DNA from: JAAYBQ01 sp035403465
GTDB taxonomy: Bacteria > Spirochaetota > UBA4802 > UBA5550
Direction: 5' to 3'
Length of the DNA stretch: 63,237 bases
NCBI GenBank assembly: GCA_035403465.1
Contig: DAONFG010000015.1
Coordinates: 1 to 63,237, forward strand
The position numbers and the translations under genes were made by a program. The number at the start of each line of letters is the position of its first letter. The stretch's first letter is position 1. The notes beneath the pieces are model-generated. The model was not told where the DNA came from, made no database searches, and was given only the letters and a program-made list of their open reading frames with translations. Shown here one piece after another: positions 44,318-54,158 of the stretch.

Positions 44318-46339
44318 ATGAATATTGAAAAATTATTACTATCATTTTTACCGGTTGTGCTCTTCTATCTTATCTATTTCAGATATTTTACCTCGAGTTC
44401 CGGTTCAACAAAATACATATCATCATTCCTTACCGGGATGGGATATGCCCTTTTCCTGCTTCTTGCCGGAGGCTTTATTTCTGATCTCCTTACCGTGATC
44501 AACCCGCTGGTAAAGGGATTTGTCATGGCCGGGCTTCTTGAAAAGACCGGTGCCGTGATAATTATCTATACGCTCCTGAAGAGGTACCCCGAGTTTGATA
44601 TCAGCAGAAGCATAGTTTCAGGCATGCTCGTTGGCCTGGGTTTCGCCTGTGTTGAAAACTTCTTCTACGCCCTTGAACTTGACAGTTCAATACTTTATAT
44701 ACGCATGGTCTTTGCAGTTCCTCTGCACATAACAACATGCGGCATCGCGGGCCATTACCTTGGCATATCAAAACTTACCCATTTTAAATACGGGAAGTTT
44801 ATAAATATTCTTAAAGCGATTCTTATACCCCTGTTATTTCACGGCGTATTCGATACGGTACTCATGAAGGGCGGGGTATTATCGTATATTTCCGCGCCGG
44901 TTCTTATTCTTTCGGTAGTCTACCTTGAGGTAGTTCTTGCAAGGGCACAGTCGATTTTTTCAGAGAAGAAGCTTGCCATGCTTAACATGAACATGGAGGA
45001 ATGGAGGCTCCATGACAGGCAGCCGCGTTACGACAGGTGGGTCAAGAGGTATACCGGCATTTTGAAGAGCAGCCCGGCCCCCTTTTTCAACTGGAACCCG
45101 GGCATAACAAAGTTTTCATTCATGGTGCTCATGATAATCGCTGCAGGCGCCGGTATGACCCTTTACAGGATTATCGATGAGCAATACAAACTCCCGCTTC
45201 TCCGGGAGGAGGCTGTCGCGATTTTTGTGCTTTTTCCGCTCTGCATTGCCCTTGTGCTTATCATCTCCGGGGCCGTGAATCCCGCGTACTTTGTCAAGAG
45301 CCTCCTGAGCCTTCCTGTAATTTCTGATGTTGAGATAATCAAGAACGGGATCGTTGATGAGTTCCTGGCTACTAATGATCTTTCATACAAGAACTGCTTC
45401 CTTCAGACGACTGAATCACTTGGTCTGGGAAAAACTGTCCAGTTGAAGTTCACACTCGCGAACCTTGAATCTAAAACTGTTACAGGCCGGGTAATGTGGG
45501 AGAACCACCACCTGAGGCATGAAGCCTTTGGTACAATAGTGCGGCTGGAACAGACCTATGCCGGTTTTTTCAGGTTTATCATCAGTTACAACCTGCTCAG
45601 GCTGTGGAAGGGGACTGTTTTTTTACTGCGCCTTCCGGGATTCGATGCGATCAAGGGGCTCTTCTACAAACCGCTAATCATGACGCAGGAGGAGGAGTAT
45701 TTTCCACAGGGAGAAATTGTATTCAGAGAGGGTGAAGAGGGTGACAAATTCTACCTTATTAAAAAGGGCAGGGTGATCTTCTACAAGTACAAGGACAACA
45801 ATACCATAATAACCGTAAACACTGCCGCAGCAGGCGATTTCTTTGGAGAGCTGGCGGTCCTTAGTGATAACAAGACACGTAATGCCACAGCCATGTGCGC
45901 GGAGGATACGATACTTGCCATAGCCTCAAGGGACAACCTTGACACGCTGCTCGCTAATAACCCGGAATTCAATATTGACCTTATCGAGACACTGACCAGC
46001 AGGGTCGTGCTGTCCGAAAAGGTTTTCTTTGAGAGCATGCGCGAGATCGATGACCTCAAGAACGAAAATGCGAAGCTGGCCCATGTGTCCGCAATGCTTG
46101 TACTTGTTGGACTTGGGTTTGATTCATCAAAACGCGGGCTTGACATAAATATCGATTCAAAAAAGATACTCAGGTTTATTCGCCACATGGACGACCTGGC
46201 AGCAGCCCAGATTTCATCGCTGTTCATGAAGAGGCAGACAATTCTTAAGCACGGAGGCGATCCTTCAACCGATCAGGACTTTTTAGAATCCGTTACCCGG
46301 ATCTTCAGCGCAGTACCCGATACTGACGAGGAGGAATAA
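44318..46339 (+). CDS. PrsW-like intramembrane protease fused to cyclic-nucleotide-binding domain
   Basis: 673 residues. The N-terminal part (about 1-215) has seven or so membrane helices with PrsW/CPBP-like motifs: LLEKTGAVI, GFACVENFFYA, PLHITTCGIAGHYLG and FHGVFDT, giving the Glu and His residues expected for a glutamic-type membrane protease. Two more helices lie near 265-310. The middle (about 340-430) contains VQLKFTLANLESKTVTGRV, perhaps a PilZ-like barrel. A cNMP-binding domain spans about 455-565: FREGEEGDKFYLIKKGRV and GDFFGELAVLSDNKTRNATA. Cyclic nucleotide from the nearby CHASE2 cyclase could control it (inference). Confidence 0.8.
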   Translation: MNIEKLLLSFLPVVLFYLIYFRYFTSSSGSTKYISSFLTGMGYALFLLLAGGFISDLLTVINPLVKGFVMAGLLEKTGAVIIIYTLLKRYPEFDISRSIVSGMLVGLGFACVENFFYALELDSSILYIRMVFAVPLHITTCGIAGHYLGISKLTHFKYGKFINILKAILIPLLFHGVFDTVLMKGGVLSYISAPVLILSVVYLEVVLARAQSIFSEKKLAMLNMNMEEWRLHDRQPRYDRWVKRYTGILKSSPAPFFNWNPGITKFSFMVLMIIAAGAGMTLYRIIDEQYKLPLLREEAVAIFVLFPLCIALVLIISGAVNPAYFVKSLLSLPVISDVEIIKNGIVDEFLATNDLSYKNCFLQTTESLGLGKTVQLKFTLANLESKTVTGRVMWENHHLRHEAFGTIVRLEQTYAGFFRFIISYNLLRLWKGTVFLLRLPGFDAIKGLFYKPLIMTQEEEYFPQGEIVFREGEEGDKFYLIKKGRVIFYKYKDNNTIITVNTAAAGDFFGELAVLSDNKTRNATAMCAEDTILAIASRDNLDTLLANNPEFNIDLIETLTSRVVLSEKVFFESMREIDDLKNENAKLAHVSAMLVLVGLGFDSSKRGLDINIDSKKILRFIRHMDDLAAAQISSLFMKRQTILKHGGDPSTDQDFLESVTRIFSAVPDTDEEE

Positions 46340-46370
46340 AAAACGGCCCTTTGCAGGGGCCGTTTTTTTT
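46338..46370. terminator. Bidirectional terminator
   Basis: CGGCCC / GGGCCG stem (46344-46349, 46357-46362) extended by an A-run on the left and a T-run on the right. It lies between the convergent PrsW-cNMP gene and the 574-residue lipoprotein gene. Confidence 0.9.
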
Positions 46371-46389
46371 ACTTCATGAAACTCCGGTT

Positions 46390-48114
46390 TCAGCTTGCAG
46401 ATGATGCTGACCTGTTCTTCATGTATATTCCAAGCAGTACGCCTGATATCATGAGGAACGCCGCAAGGATAAACACCTTGTTGCCCGGTTTTGTTTTTAA
46501 GAGGTATGCTGTGAGGTTCGAATCTTTAACCTTCTTCACTGAAATGGACTGAATCTTGATGTTTGTGTCCTCTTTACCTTCTACATGTGAGTCATTTGTC
46601 CATGTTGTATAAATGGTCGTGTCACCTTCAGGGAAGCTCATTGTTACTGTTCCCTTCTTTGATTCCTTATCATTTGCTTCAATTGCCACGTTGCCTGAAT
46701 CATAGTCTGATTCAACGTTTACTTCGAATTCTTTAAAGTCTTTTGGCAGAGGAAGATCGCCCTGGTTCCGGGCTTCTATAGTTACTTCATAAACACCCTC
46801 TTCCATGTTTTCAAATGTGTAGCCAATCTCCTGGCCGCTCCAGTGTGTGTATGCGCCCTGGTTGTCAAAGAACCATCTTCCATCCATGTGTGAAAACTGG
46901 TCACCGTTGAGATGTTTTTCTTTGTTTTTATGCTTTTTATCTTCAGGCGCTTTGATTTTTTTGAGTGCTACTTTCTTGATATTAAGGTTGGCATCGTAAT
47001 TCTCTTTTTTATCCTTCTTATTCTCAACAAAGTAGTCGTTTGTCCATACTATATTAAGTTTTGAACCTGCAGGCTGATCAAGTTTAAAATCGATACTGCC
47101 CCTGTGGTAGGACTTATCAGAAGCCTTCACGTCAAAGCTGCCTATGATGTCGCCGCTTTCGTTTGTCAGGTTGAATGAGAACCTGTCATAAGAGTCCGGC
47201 AGATTACCGTCATTTTTAGCAACTACAACAAGCCTGTACCATCCGGGTTCGCCCTTGCTGATGCTGAGGAACATATCCTGGTATGCCCAGTCAGTTTTAA
47301 TACCTTCAATCCTGTTGCCGCCATTACCGATTTTATCCCTGAGAAGAGCAATCTGTTCCCTTAAATCCTCGATCTGCGCTTTTGCGTCATCACGCGTTAT
47401 TTCCTTGTTGGCGAATTTTCCCATTATCGCCTTGATTTGTGCGCGAAGCTCGGCAATTTTTGCCCTGGTTGATTTTGCATCAGCATCAGATGTTACCTGA
47501 CCCGGTTCTTCTTTGAACCATTTTCCTTCACCTGTTTCAAGTTTATACTCAGGCTCTGCTTTCGCTGTTGTAACCTCTTCAGTTGCAATCTCGCTTATAA
47601 CCACTTCCGGATCAGTTCCGGCTGATACCTTTTCATCTTTTGCCGCGGTTGATACGGTTTCACCTTTATCTTCTTTTGCTACAGTTTCATCTTTGGCAAC
47701 AGTTGATACGGTTTCACCTTTGTTCTCTTTAGTTGTGTCAACAGTTACTTCAGTTGTACCGGTATCACCGCCGGTAACATCTGCAGTTGTATCAACAACT
47801 GGAAGAAGTTCTTCAATGTTTGTGGTGTCTCCACCTGTTGATGCCAGTTCAGTGTCAAGTGAACCTTCAAGAACGGTGTTGGCCTCAGGTTCAATAACAA
47901 CAGAGCTCTCCTCGGTTGCTGAAATCTCAGTAACCTGATCTACGGTTGCCGCATCTGCCACAACATCTGTAGCTGCAACAGTATCAGGAGAAATGTCAGG
48001 TCCGCCTTCACCTGTAGGTTGATTGCCGGCACCGCTGTCGCAGGCAATACCCATCAGTGATACTGCCAGCAGGGCAGTGAACATTGATAAATTCAGTTTT
48101 TTAAGTATTCTCAT
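46390..48114 (-). CDS. Large lipoprotein with two carbohydrate-binding-like modules and a C-terminal membrane helix
   Basis: 574 residues. The signal peptide has lipobox MGIAC (Cys25). Residues about 30-200 are Thr/Val/Asp-rich low complexity with a repeated unit KGETVSTVAKDE / KGETVSTAAKDE. Residues about 215-265 form a coiled coil (KIAELRAQIKAIMGKFANKE). Two related beta modules follow, one near 275-390 (GWYRLVVVAKNDGNLPDSYD) and one near 420-530 (GVYEVTIEARNQGDLPLPKD). The C-terminus has one membrane helix (FILAAFLMISGVLLGIYM) and a short tail. The two modules look like xylan-binding-type CBMs. Dual anchoring is unusual. Confidence 0.75.
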   Translation of the reverse strand: MRILKKLNLSMFTALLAVSLMGIACDSGAGNQPTGEGGPDISPDTVAATDVVADAATVDQVTEISATEESSVVIEPEANTVLEGSLDTELASTGGDTTNIEELLPVVDTTADVTGGDTGTTEVTVDTTKENKGETVSTVAKDETVAKEDKGETVSTAAKDEKVSAGTDPEVVISEIATEEVTTAKAEPEYKLETGEGKWFKEEPGQVTSDADAKSTRAKIAELRAQIKAIMGKFANKEITRDDAKAQIEDLREQIALLRDKIGNGGNRIEGIKTDWAYQDMFLSISKGEPGWYRLVVVAKNDGNLPDSYDRFSFNLTNESGDIIGSFDVKASDKSYHRGSIDFKLDQPAGSKLNIVWTNDYFVENKKDKKENYDANLNIKKVALKKIKAPEDKKHKNKEKHLNGDQFSHMDGRWFFDNQGAYTHWSGQEIGYTFENMEEGVYEVTIEARNQGDLPLPKDFKEFEVNVESDYDSGNVAIEANDKESKKGTVTMSFPEGDTTIYTTWTNDSHVEGKEDTNIKIQSISVKKVKDSNLTAYLLKTKPGNKVFILAAFLMISGVLLGIYMKNRSASSAS

Positions 48115-48517
48115 ATTTTACCTCTCATATGGTATAAAAAGCCCAGTTGAGCTAATTTATTAAGACTTACTATTATTGGCAACATATTAATGGAGTTATT
48201 CACTGGAAAAGTAAGTAAAATACAAATTTTTTTCAAAAAAAAGTATTGAATACGGTGAAATTTATGAAAATTTGTAGCTAAGAGACATAAAGGGTTGCCT
48301 GGAAACGTATACAGGGGCTTTGACCTTGACCCTGCAGGATTTTAGAATTGTTTTCATGATAAAGGCAATTAACCAGTATGCTCTGACCCTCTGCTCTCCG
48401 GGTTAAAGGATGGGTGTTTTGAAAAATATGTGCAGCAATAATGCTGAAAAAAAATTGAACATTTTGCTTCCTTAAAGCGTAGTAATGTTTATAAAATGAT
48501 TAACAGGGGATTATTTA
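48115..48517. other. Intergenic region, no gene
   Basis: 403 bp between divergent genes. I see no coding frame. It contains one inverted relic of the GGGTCAGAGC repeat (GCTCTGACCCTC near 48371) and AT-rich stretches that may hold both promoters, none of which I could align to consensus. Confidence 0.5.
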
Positions 48518-49636
48518 ATGAATGATAGTTATATAGTATATTTTGCCGCTGCAGTATTCCTTGTAATAGTGCCATGCCTGGTTTTTATCTACATAAGCTA
48601 TTCGAAACTGAGGAAACTGGAGGAGGCCGGATCAAAAAATGAAATTGTGATGACCCTGCTTGGTTCCCTTAAACAGGAGATAGCGGATTCTTCTCATAAG
48701 GGGAGGATAGAGCTGCAGCAGAAACTCGATTCAATAACATCACTTATGAGCCGCAGCCAGCAGGAAGCAGCAACGAACATGCAGAGACAGTTCGGCCAGT
48801 CCGCTGCAATTATCAAAGATGTTACCGAAAGGCTCACAAAGCTTGATGAAACGAACAGGCAGGTGCTGGACTTCTCAAAGCAGATGCAGAGCCTGGAGAA
48901 TATTCTGAAGAATCCGAAACAGAGGGGTATACTCGGGGAGTATTTTCTTGAGACTCTCCTTGGTAATGTACTTCAGCCTTCACAGTATAAAATGCAGTAT
49001 AAGTTCAGGGATGGCCAGATCGTTGATGCTGCAATATTTTACAGGGACAGAATCATTCCAGTTGACGCCAAATTCTCCCTTGAAAAATACAACAGGCTCA
49101 TGGAGGAGACCGATTCTGTACTTCGTGCGCAGATAGAAAAAGAATTCAAGGCTGATCTTAAGATCCGTATTGATGAAACATCAAAGTATATCAAATCTGA
49201 AGACGGTACTACGGACTTTGCTTTCATGTTTATACCTGCGGAGGGTGTATATTATAACCTGCTCATTTATAACGTGGGAACAGTGAACGTCAATACGCAG
49301 GACCTTGTTGAATACGCCTTCAGTAAACACGTGATTATTGTTTCTCCTACATCTTTCTATGCTTATCTTGAAACAGTCATGCAGGGGCTTAAGCAGCAGA
49401 AGGTTGAGGAGAATATAAAGATCATCATGGGCAGGATCAAGGACCTGAACAGGCACCTGCAGGCTTACGAGGAGCACATGAACAGGCTGGGCAAGAACCT
49501 TGAAACAACTGTAAACAGTTATAACACCGCGTCAAAAGAATTCAAAAAAGTGGATAAGGATATTTACCGTATCACTGACGGTGAATCAGGCGGCAACCTG
49601 GATCCCATGCTGGTTGACAGGCCGGCATCTGAATAA
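48518..49636 (+). CDS. rmuC: DNA recombination protein RmuC homologue
   Basis: 372 residues. One N-terminal membrane helix (about 6-28), then a coiled coil (about 30-130), then the RmuC nuclease-like domain: RGILGEYFLETLLGNVL, MQYKFRDGQIVDAAIFY, IIPVDAKFSLEKYNRL with the PD-(D/E)xK-like residues, and FMFIPAEGVYYNLL. The end is coiled coil again. RmuC limits inversion at short repeats and has been linked to genome or phage defence roles; here only the family is certain. GGGG precedes the ATG. Confidence 0.9.
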   Translation: MNDSYIVYFAAAVFLVIVPCLVFIYISYSKLRKLEEAGSKNEIVMTLLGSLKQEIADSSHKGRIELQQKLDSITSLMSRSQQEAATNMQRQFGQSAAIIKDVTERLTKLDETNRQVLDFSKQMQSLENILKNPKQRGILGEYFLETLLGNVLQPSQYKMQYKFRDGQIVDAAIFYRDRIIPVDAKFSLEKYNRLMEETDSVLRAQIEKEFKADLKIRIDETSKYIKSEDGTTDFAFMFIPAEGVYYNLLIYNVGTVNVNTQDLVEYAFSKHVIIVSPTSFYAYLETVMQGLKQQKVEENIKIIMGRIKDLNRHLQAYEEHMNRLGKNLETTVNSYNTASKEFKKVDKDIYRITDGESGGNLDPMLVDRPASE

Positions 49637-49859
49637 ATGTATTTACCGGCAGCGGCAATATAGTGCCGTATTTACAGCACAGGCGTGAATCGATAAAAAA
49701 ATCAAAATAAAAAAATTTTAATTGCATATCCAGTATTAAATAGTAAAATCCATTTAATCAGTTATATATAGAAATACCGGCATAAATGTTAACCTCGTAT
49801 ACCGTATGCTGAGCATGCGGTATAATAAACATATAAAAATTTAGAGAGGATCATGTCTG

Positions 49860-51689
49860 ATGGCCGAGCAGAATTATTCCCGCAATGTACAATATTTCTT
49901 CCTGAACTTTTTTCTAATGACTGATTCCATCAGCTATTTTGTTCTTATTCCCCTGATGATTTTATATGTCTTTTCCAATCTCGATTTCAGTTCTGAACAG
50001 CTTTATATTTTCACTGTATGCTCGATTTTCAGTGCCAGCCTTTCATTCGTTACAACAAACCTGAATAATTACCTGGTTGTCAGGCCGATTACGGTTTACT
50101 TTAAAGCACTGGTAAAAGGTGAGAGTGTTGATAAAGATATATATACGAGGGCTTTCGAAAGATTCAGGAAACTTCCATATTACCATGCAATAGGGGCCAT
50201 GTTCAGGTGGACCCTGGGGATGTCGCTTATTAATATCCTGACTATGGTATTTGCACAAATAAATGTTGTGCAGACTTTAAACATGTGGATTCTCATGTTT
50301 ATCAGCGGTTCATTTTCAGTGGTCCTCTTTTTTCTCCTTACTGAAGTTTTTCTTCAGAAGGTTTATGATGAAGGTGTTTTCCCCGGATGGATCGAGGTCG
50401 GAAATTTATTCAGCATAAAAACAATTCAGAAGCTTTTTTTATCAATAATAGTCATTATGCTCATACCCTTTCTTTGTATACTGACGTACCTTCTGATGAT
50501 CACATCAAAAATTAACATGGATAAAGGCCCTGTTTATACCAGGGTTATTGTTATAGGAATTGTGGGCCTCATGCTTGCCGTGTTTATATCGTATATCCTT
50601 TCAAGAACAATAACAGGAAAAATCAGAAGGGTAAATAATCTCCTTAAAGATATAGGAGACGGGAACCTTGCGTCCCGGGCAGTGAAGTTTGTAGTTATAG
50701 ACGAACTATCGACCATGAACAAGTCTGTGTACGGGATGAGGCAGAGCCTGCGCAACATGACAAAGACAATCCTCGGGAATTCAAGAGAGCTTGATAATAC
50801 AAGCAGGGAGCTGGATCATACTTCATCAGAGATGTCGGATACTGCGCGTAACCTTTCTGCAATAACAGAGGAGGCGAGCAGCGCATACGAGGAGATGTCT
50901 GCAACCTATGATCTTAATGTAGACAGAATCAGAGAGCAGCAGAAAGAGTTCGGCAGCATGAGGGAGGAGGTCCTTGATATTGCAATGGACACCGCCGAGC
51001 TCAAGCTTCGCACCAGCGAGATCAAGGAGAGCATGACTGAGACACTCGCCAGGACTGATGCCGGGCGTGTATCAATGCAGAAGACAGTCGAAACAATGAA
51101 AGGAATAGCCAGGTTCATGGGCGATATAGATAACATGGTTAACATGATTACAGATATAGCAGATAAGATAAATCTCCTTGCGCTTAACGCATCAATCGAG
51201 GCGGCCCGTGCAGGTGATCATGGAAAGGGCTTTGCCGTTGTTGCGGACGAGGTAAACAAGCTGGCAGACCAGACTTCCATGCTCGCAGGCGACATCAAAA
51301 AGAACCTGACCGCCCAGGCCGGTAATATAAACAGCGAGCTTAATAACATTGTAGATACAGCTGCGACTCTTGATATGATACGCGAAAGTATTGCACTTAC
51401 CAATTCAGTCATCGATGATGCATACAATTTCAGCGAGACACTCGCGGGTAAAAACAGCCGCATTGAATCCGATATCGAAAAGTTCAGCATAATATCTACC
51501 GGGATTCACGACTCGTCAGTTGAACAGCAGATAACAATCGAAGAACTCACAAAGGCGATCAATTCAATCAGCCAGTATGCGCAGCTCACCGCTGAAAATT
51601 CTGATAAGATCAGTTTACTTTCCACCGAGCTTAACACCAGGTCTGCAGAACTCTCTAACGAGGTGAAGGTATTCAAGATTGATGAGTAA
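49860..51689 (+). CDS. Methyl-accepting chemotaxis-like transducer
   Basis: 609 residues. Six or so membrane helices fill residues 10-250 without a large periplasmic sensor. HAMP is at about 245-300 (SRTITGKIRRVNNLLKDIG). The cytoplasmic signalling hairpin has its tip LLALNASIEAARAGDHGKGF with FAVVADEVNKLADQTS. It should couple to CheA/CheW, but the tip is flanked by few obvious methylation Glu pairs. AGAGAGGAT precedes the start. A response-regulator relic lies directly downstream. Confidence 0.87.
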   Translation: MAEQNYSRNVQYFFLNFFLMTDSISYFVLIPLMILYVFSNLDFSSEQLYIFTVCSIFSASLSFVTTNLNNYLVVRPITVYFKALVKGESVDKDIYTRAFERFRKLPYYHAIGAMFRWTLGMSLINILTMVFAQINVVQTLNMWILMFISGSFSVVLFFLLTEVFLQKVYDEGVFPGWIEVGNLFSIKTIQKLFLSIIVIMLIPFLCILTYLLMITSKINMDKGPVYTRVIVIGIVGLMLAVFISYILSRTITGKIRRVNNLLKDIGDGNLASRAVKFVVIDELSTMNKSVYGMRQSLRNMTKTILGNSRELDNTSRELDHTSSEMSDTARNLSAITEEASSAYEEMSATYDLNVDRIREQQKEFGSMREEVLDIAMDTAELKLRTSEIKESMTETLARTDAGRVSMQKTVETMKGIARFMGDIDNMVNMITDIADKINLLALNASIEAARAGDHGKGFAVVADEVNKLADQTSMLAGDIKKNLTAQAGNINSELNNIVDTAATLDMIRESIALTNSVIDDAYNFSETLAGKNSRIESDIEKFSIISTGIHDSSVEQQITIEELTKAINSISQYAQLTAENSDKISLLSTELNTRSAELSNEVKVFKIDE

Positions 51690-51908
51690 GCGGGGAGCGT
51701 TCATAAAAATTTTTTACTGACGGATTCCTGACGCTCAGGAATTCAACTCCAATATTATTCCGGGTTATAATACTCTACTTCCGGAAATGAAAAAGAACCC
51801 TGATACACCCCCCTTTTTTAAATACAATATCACCACTGTCACATACAATTTAAAAGCCTGAATCCAATTGAACGTCAAGCTGTTTAACACGTATAGCCTT
51901 AAGCGTGA

Positions 51909-52157
51909 TTTTACAGGCGGAAATGGAGTGAAATTGATCTTGTTGTTCCTGATATGGTGATGTCCGATATGAACGGCAGTGATACCTGTTCCGGGATAAA
52001 ATAGATTAATCCCGGAGTGAGGGTAATCATTGCATCAGGATTTGGCTCAGGAGTTGATTCCGGCAGAATATTTATGGACGGCGCTGAGGGCTATGTACAT
52101 AAACCATTCCGGAAAAGAGAACTGATGATGGTAATCAACTCTGTGATAAAAAATTAA
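51909..52157 (+). pseudogene. Decayed response-regulator receiver domain
   Basis: In one frame the DNA reads F-Y-R-R-K-W-S-E-I-D-L-V-V-P-D-M-V-M-S-D-M-N-G, then a TAG at 52002-52004, then NPGVRVIIASGFGSG, GAEGYVHKPF and RKRELMMVINSVI up to TAA 52155. This is the second half of a CheY-like receiver (the Asp, Thr/Ser and Lys regions are recognisable, Lys in HKPF). The N-terminal half is gone (stop at 51906). It is probably the end of a former sensor or regulator gene. Confidence 0.75.
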
Positions 52158-52200
52158 TTATTAAAAAAATGAATTTGAGGAACGGATAGCCTGTTTTTTC

Positions 52201-52237
52201 TTGACATAGTTCGATTTATATATACTGATCAGTATAT
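52201..52237 (+). promoter_or_regulatory. Promoter overlapped by an 18-bp palindrome
   Basis: TTGACA at 52201-52206 and TATACT at 52221-52226, with a spacer of only 14 bp. The -10 lies inside the perfect palindrome ATATACTGATCAGTATAT (52220-52237). This is the size and position of a TetR-family operator. The GGDEF-EAL gene starts 22 bp downstream. No TetR-like gene is in the window. Confidence 0.6.
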
Positions 52238-52258
52238 TAAGGGCAAAAGGATTTGCTG

Positions 52259-54091
52259 ATGGAAAAAAAGGATTTTTTAAAAAACAGTGTCTTTGCTGGT
52301 TACGGGGGATTCCATTATTACAACGATGTGATGCCCGGTCATGACAGGTACAGGTTCAGGATACTCTCTATCCTGTTTGTAGTGATCACGGGTATATCTT
52401 TTTACCTCCTTGTCGGGTACTATTTTTCCGGAAAGACTTCTATGCTGGTTCTTACTTCCATATTCTCATGCTCAATGGCCGCGTTAACAATCTATCTGTT
52501 AATATCCCGGAACCTGAAGTTCATGGTCATGGCATCCATGATTACTTTATATACTGCTTTTTTTCTTACAGCGTTTTTTGGAGTAAACTATGGAATCAGT
52601 ATACTCATAATTCTTAACTTCATTCCACTTGCGTTTTCACTTGCAGGTTCACGTGTCGGGGCCTGGTGGGTAATCTTTTTTATAATATCAATATTGTCCG
52701 CAGGAGCGGGAATTGCTGCAGATTTACTTCCTGTCTGGAATATTGCCGCCTACAGTGAATTGAACATGGTTGCTATTTTTTCACTATCAGTGATGTTCGC
52801 TGTAATCTTTGCATCACGCGTGCACTATGAACACGTGCTGGGCCGGCTGGCAAAGAGCATGGTTTTTGACAGCATTACCGGTCTGCCCGGAAAGGATTAT
52901 TTTATCAGGAACATGCACAGTGATGAGAATTCAATAATCGCCATTGTACACATAATAAATTTCCGTGGACTATCTTCTCTATTCGGGTATGAGTTCTCTG
53001 ACAGTATTCTTGTGATGCTGTCGGACATTCTGAAGACTGAAGGATCTGTGTCCGGGTTCTCAGTGTATAAACTCGCATGGCATGAATTCGGTCTCCAGAT
53101 TCCCGTTAACCGGAATATTTCACCGGACGAAGCTGAGTCTCTGCTAAAGGGTGTTATTGAAAAAGTAAGGGGCACGCGCACAAGGTGGGGCCAGACTGAG
53201 ATCAGCATTGCGATATGTGCAGGCGGGATAATAATCCGTGACTACGGTTACGACAAGGCTATTTCAGGCGCGGATGCCGCGTTGGGTACAGGTCTGAAGA
53301 ACCACAGGAGCGTAACCATATTCAACGATTCAATGGATGTCAAGGTAGACGCGCTTGATGTCGTGACAAGGTTCACAGACCTGCACGATAATATTACCCA
53401 GGGGACGCTTAAGTCGTACCTGCAGCCTGTTGTTCACACCGACACCGGTGACGTATGCTGGCACGAGGCTCTTCTGCGTATCAAAGGCAGTGACGGCGTC
53501 TACGGATCAGTCTACCCCTACCTGGCCGTTGCAAAGGATACCGGGCTATACCCGCATCTGACAGAATTTATGCTTAAAAGGTCAGGCGAGTTTATTAAAA
53601 AAAGCGGACTGTCCATTTCCGTTAACATATGCCTGCGCGATATGCTCAGCAGCAGTGTCCTTAACCAGGTTGTTGAAATTACCATGATGAAGGAATATTT
53701 ACCCGGACGGCTTATTCTCGAAATTGTTGAAAGTGAAGACATCCAGGAAGTTGAAAGCTGTTTTGAATTTATCTCGCGGGTAAAAAGTCTGGGCGTCAGT
53801 ATTGCCATAGATGATTTCGGATCAGGTTATTCCAACTATTCCAACCTGCTCAGCATGGGTGTTGATATTGTCAAGATCGACGGAGCGCTGATACGCAGGC
53901 TTGAGCATGACGATGACGCTGCTGTGCTGATAAACGGTATTGTAGATTTCTGCAAAAATGCCGAGAGAAAGATAGTCGCCGAGTATGTTGAAAATTCGTG
54001 GATCCACGGAAAATTATCAGGAATGAAAATTAACTACTGTCAGGGTTACCTTTTCGGGAAACCTTTTGATCCTGACGCTAATGAGACATGA
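52259..54091 (+). CDS. Membrane GGDEF-EAL protein, probable c-di-GMP phosphodiesterase
   Basis: 610 residues from ATG 52259. Six membrane helices (about 30-200), then a GGDEF domain (about 210-345) in which the active site is replaced by AWHEFG, so it should not make c-di-GMP. The EAL domain (about 360-605) keeps EALLR, SVNICLRDM, LEIVESE, IDDFGSGYSN, VKIDGALIRR and QGYLFGKPF, so hydrolysis is likely intact. The substrate is cyclic di-GMP made by proteins such as the one at 41864. The promoter has a palindromic operator. Confidence 0.87.
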   Translation: MEKKDFLKNSVFAGYGGFHYYNDVMPGHDRYRFRILSILFVVITGISFYLLVGYYFSGKTSMLVLTSIFSCSMAALTIYLLISRNLKFMVMASMITLYTAFFLTAFFGVNYGISILIILNFIPLAFSLAGSRVGAWWVIFFIISILSAGAGIAADLLPVWNIAAYSELNMVAIFSLSVMFAVIFASRVHYEHVLGRLAKSMVFDSITGLPGKDYFIRNMHSDENSIIAIVHIINFRGLSSLFGYEFSDSILVMLSDILKTEGSVSGFSVYKLAWHEFGLQIPVNRNISPDEAESLLKGVIEKVRGTRTRWGQTEISIAICAGGIIIRDYGYDKAISGADAALGTGLKNHRSVTIFNDSMDVKVDALDVVTRFTDLHDNITQGTLKSYLQPVVHTDTGDVCWHEALLRIKGSDGVYGSVYPYLAVAKDTGLYPHLTEFMLKRSGEFIKKSGLSISVNICLRDMLSSSVLNQVVEITMMKEYLPGRLILEIVESEDIQEVESCFEFISRVKSLGVSIAIDDFGSGYSNYSNLLSMGVDIVKIDGALIRRLEHDDDAAVLINGIVDFCKNAERKIVAEYVENSWIHGKLSGMKINYCQGYLFGKPFDPDANET

Positions 54092-54158
54092 TTATACTGC
54101 AGGCCGGCCTGTAACAGGAGATTCTTTTATTTTTCTCATATACTACAGGTGGATAATA

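Noticed and set aside
52259..54091. Active diguanylate cyclase in the GGDEF-EAL protein
   Set aside because: The GGDEF position reads AWHEFG; only the EAL part has its catalytic residues.
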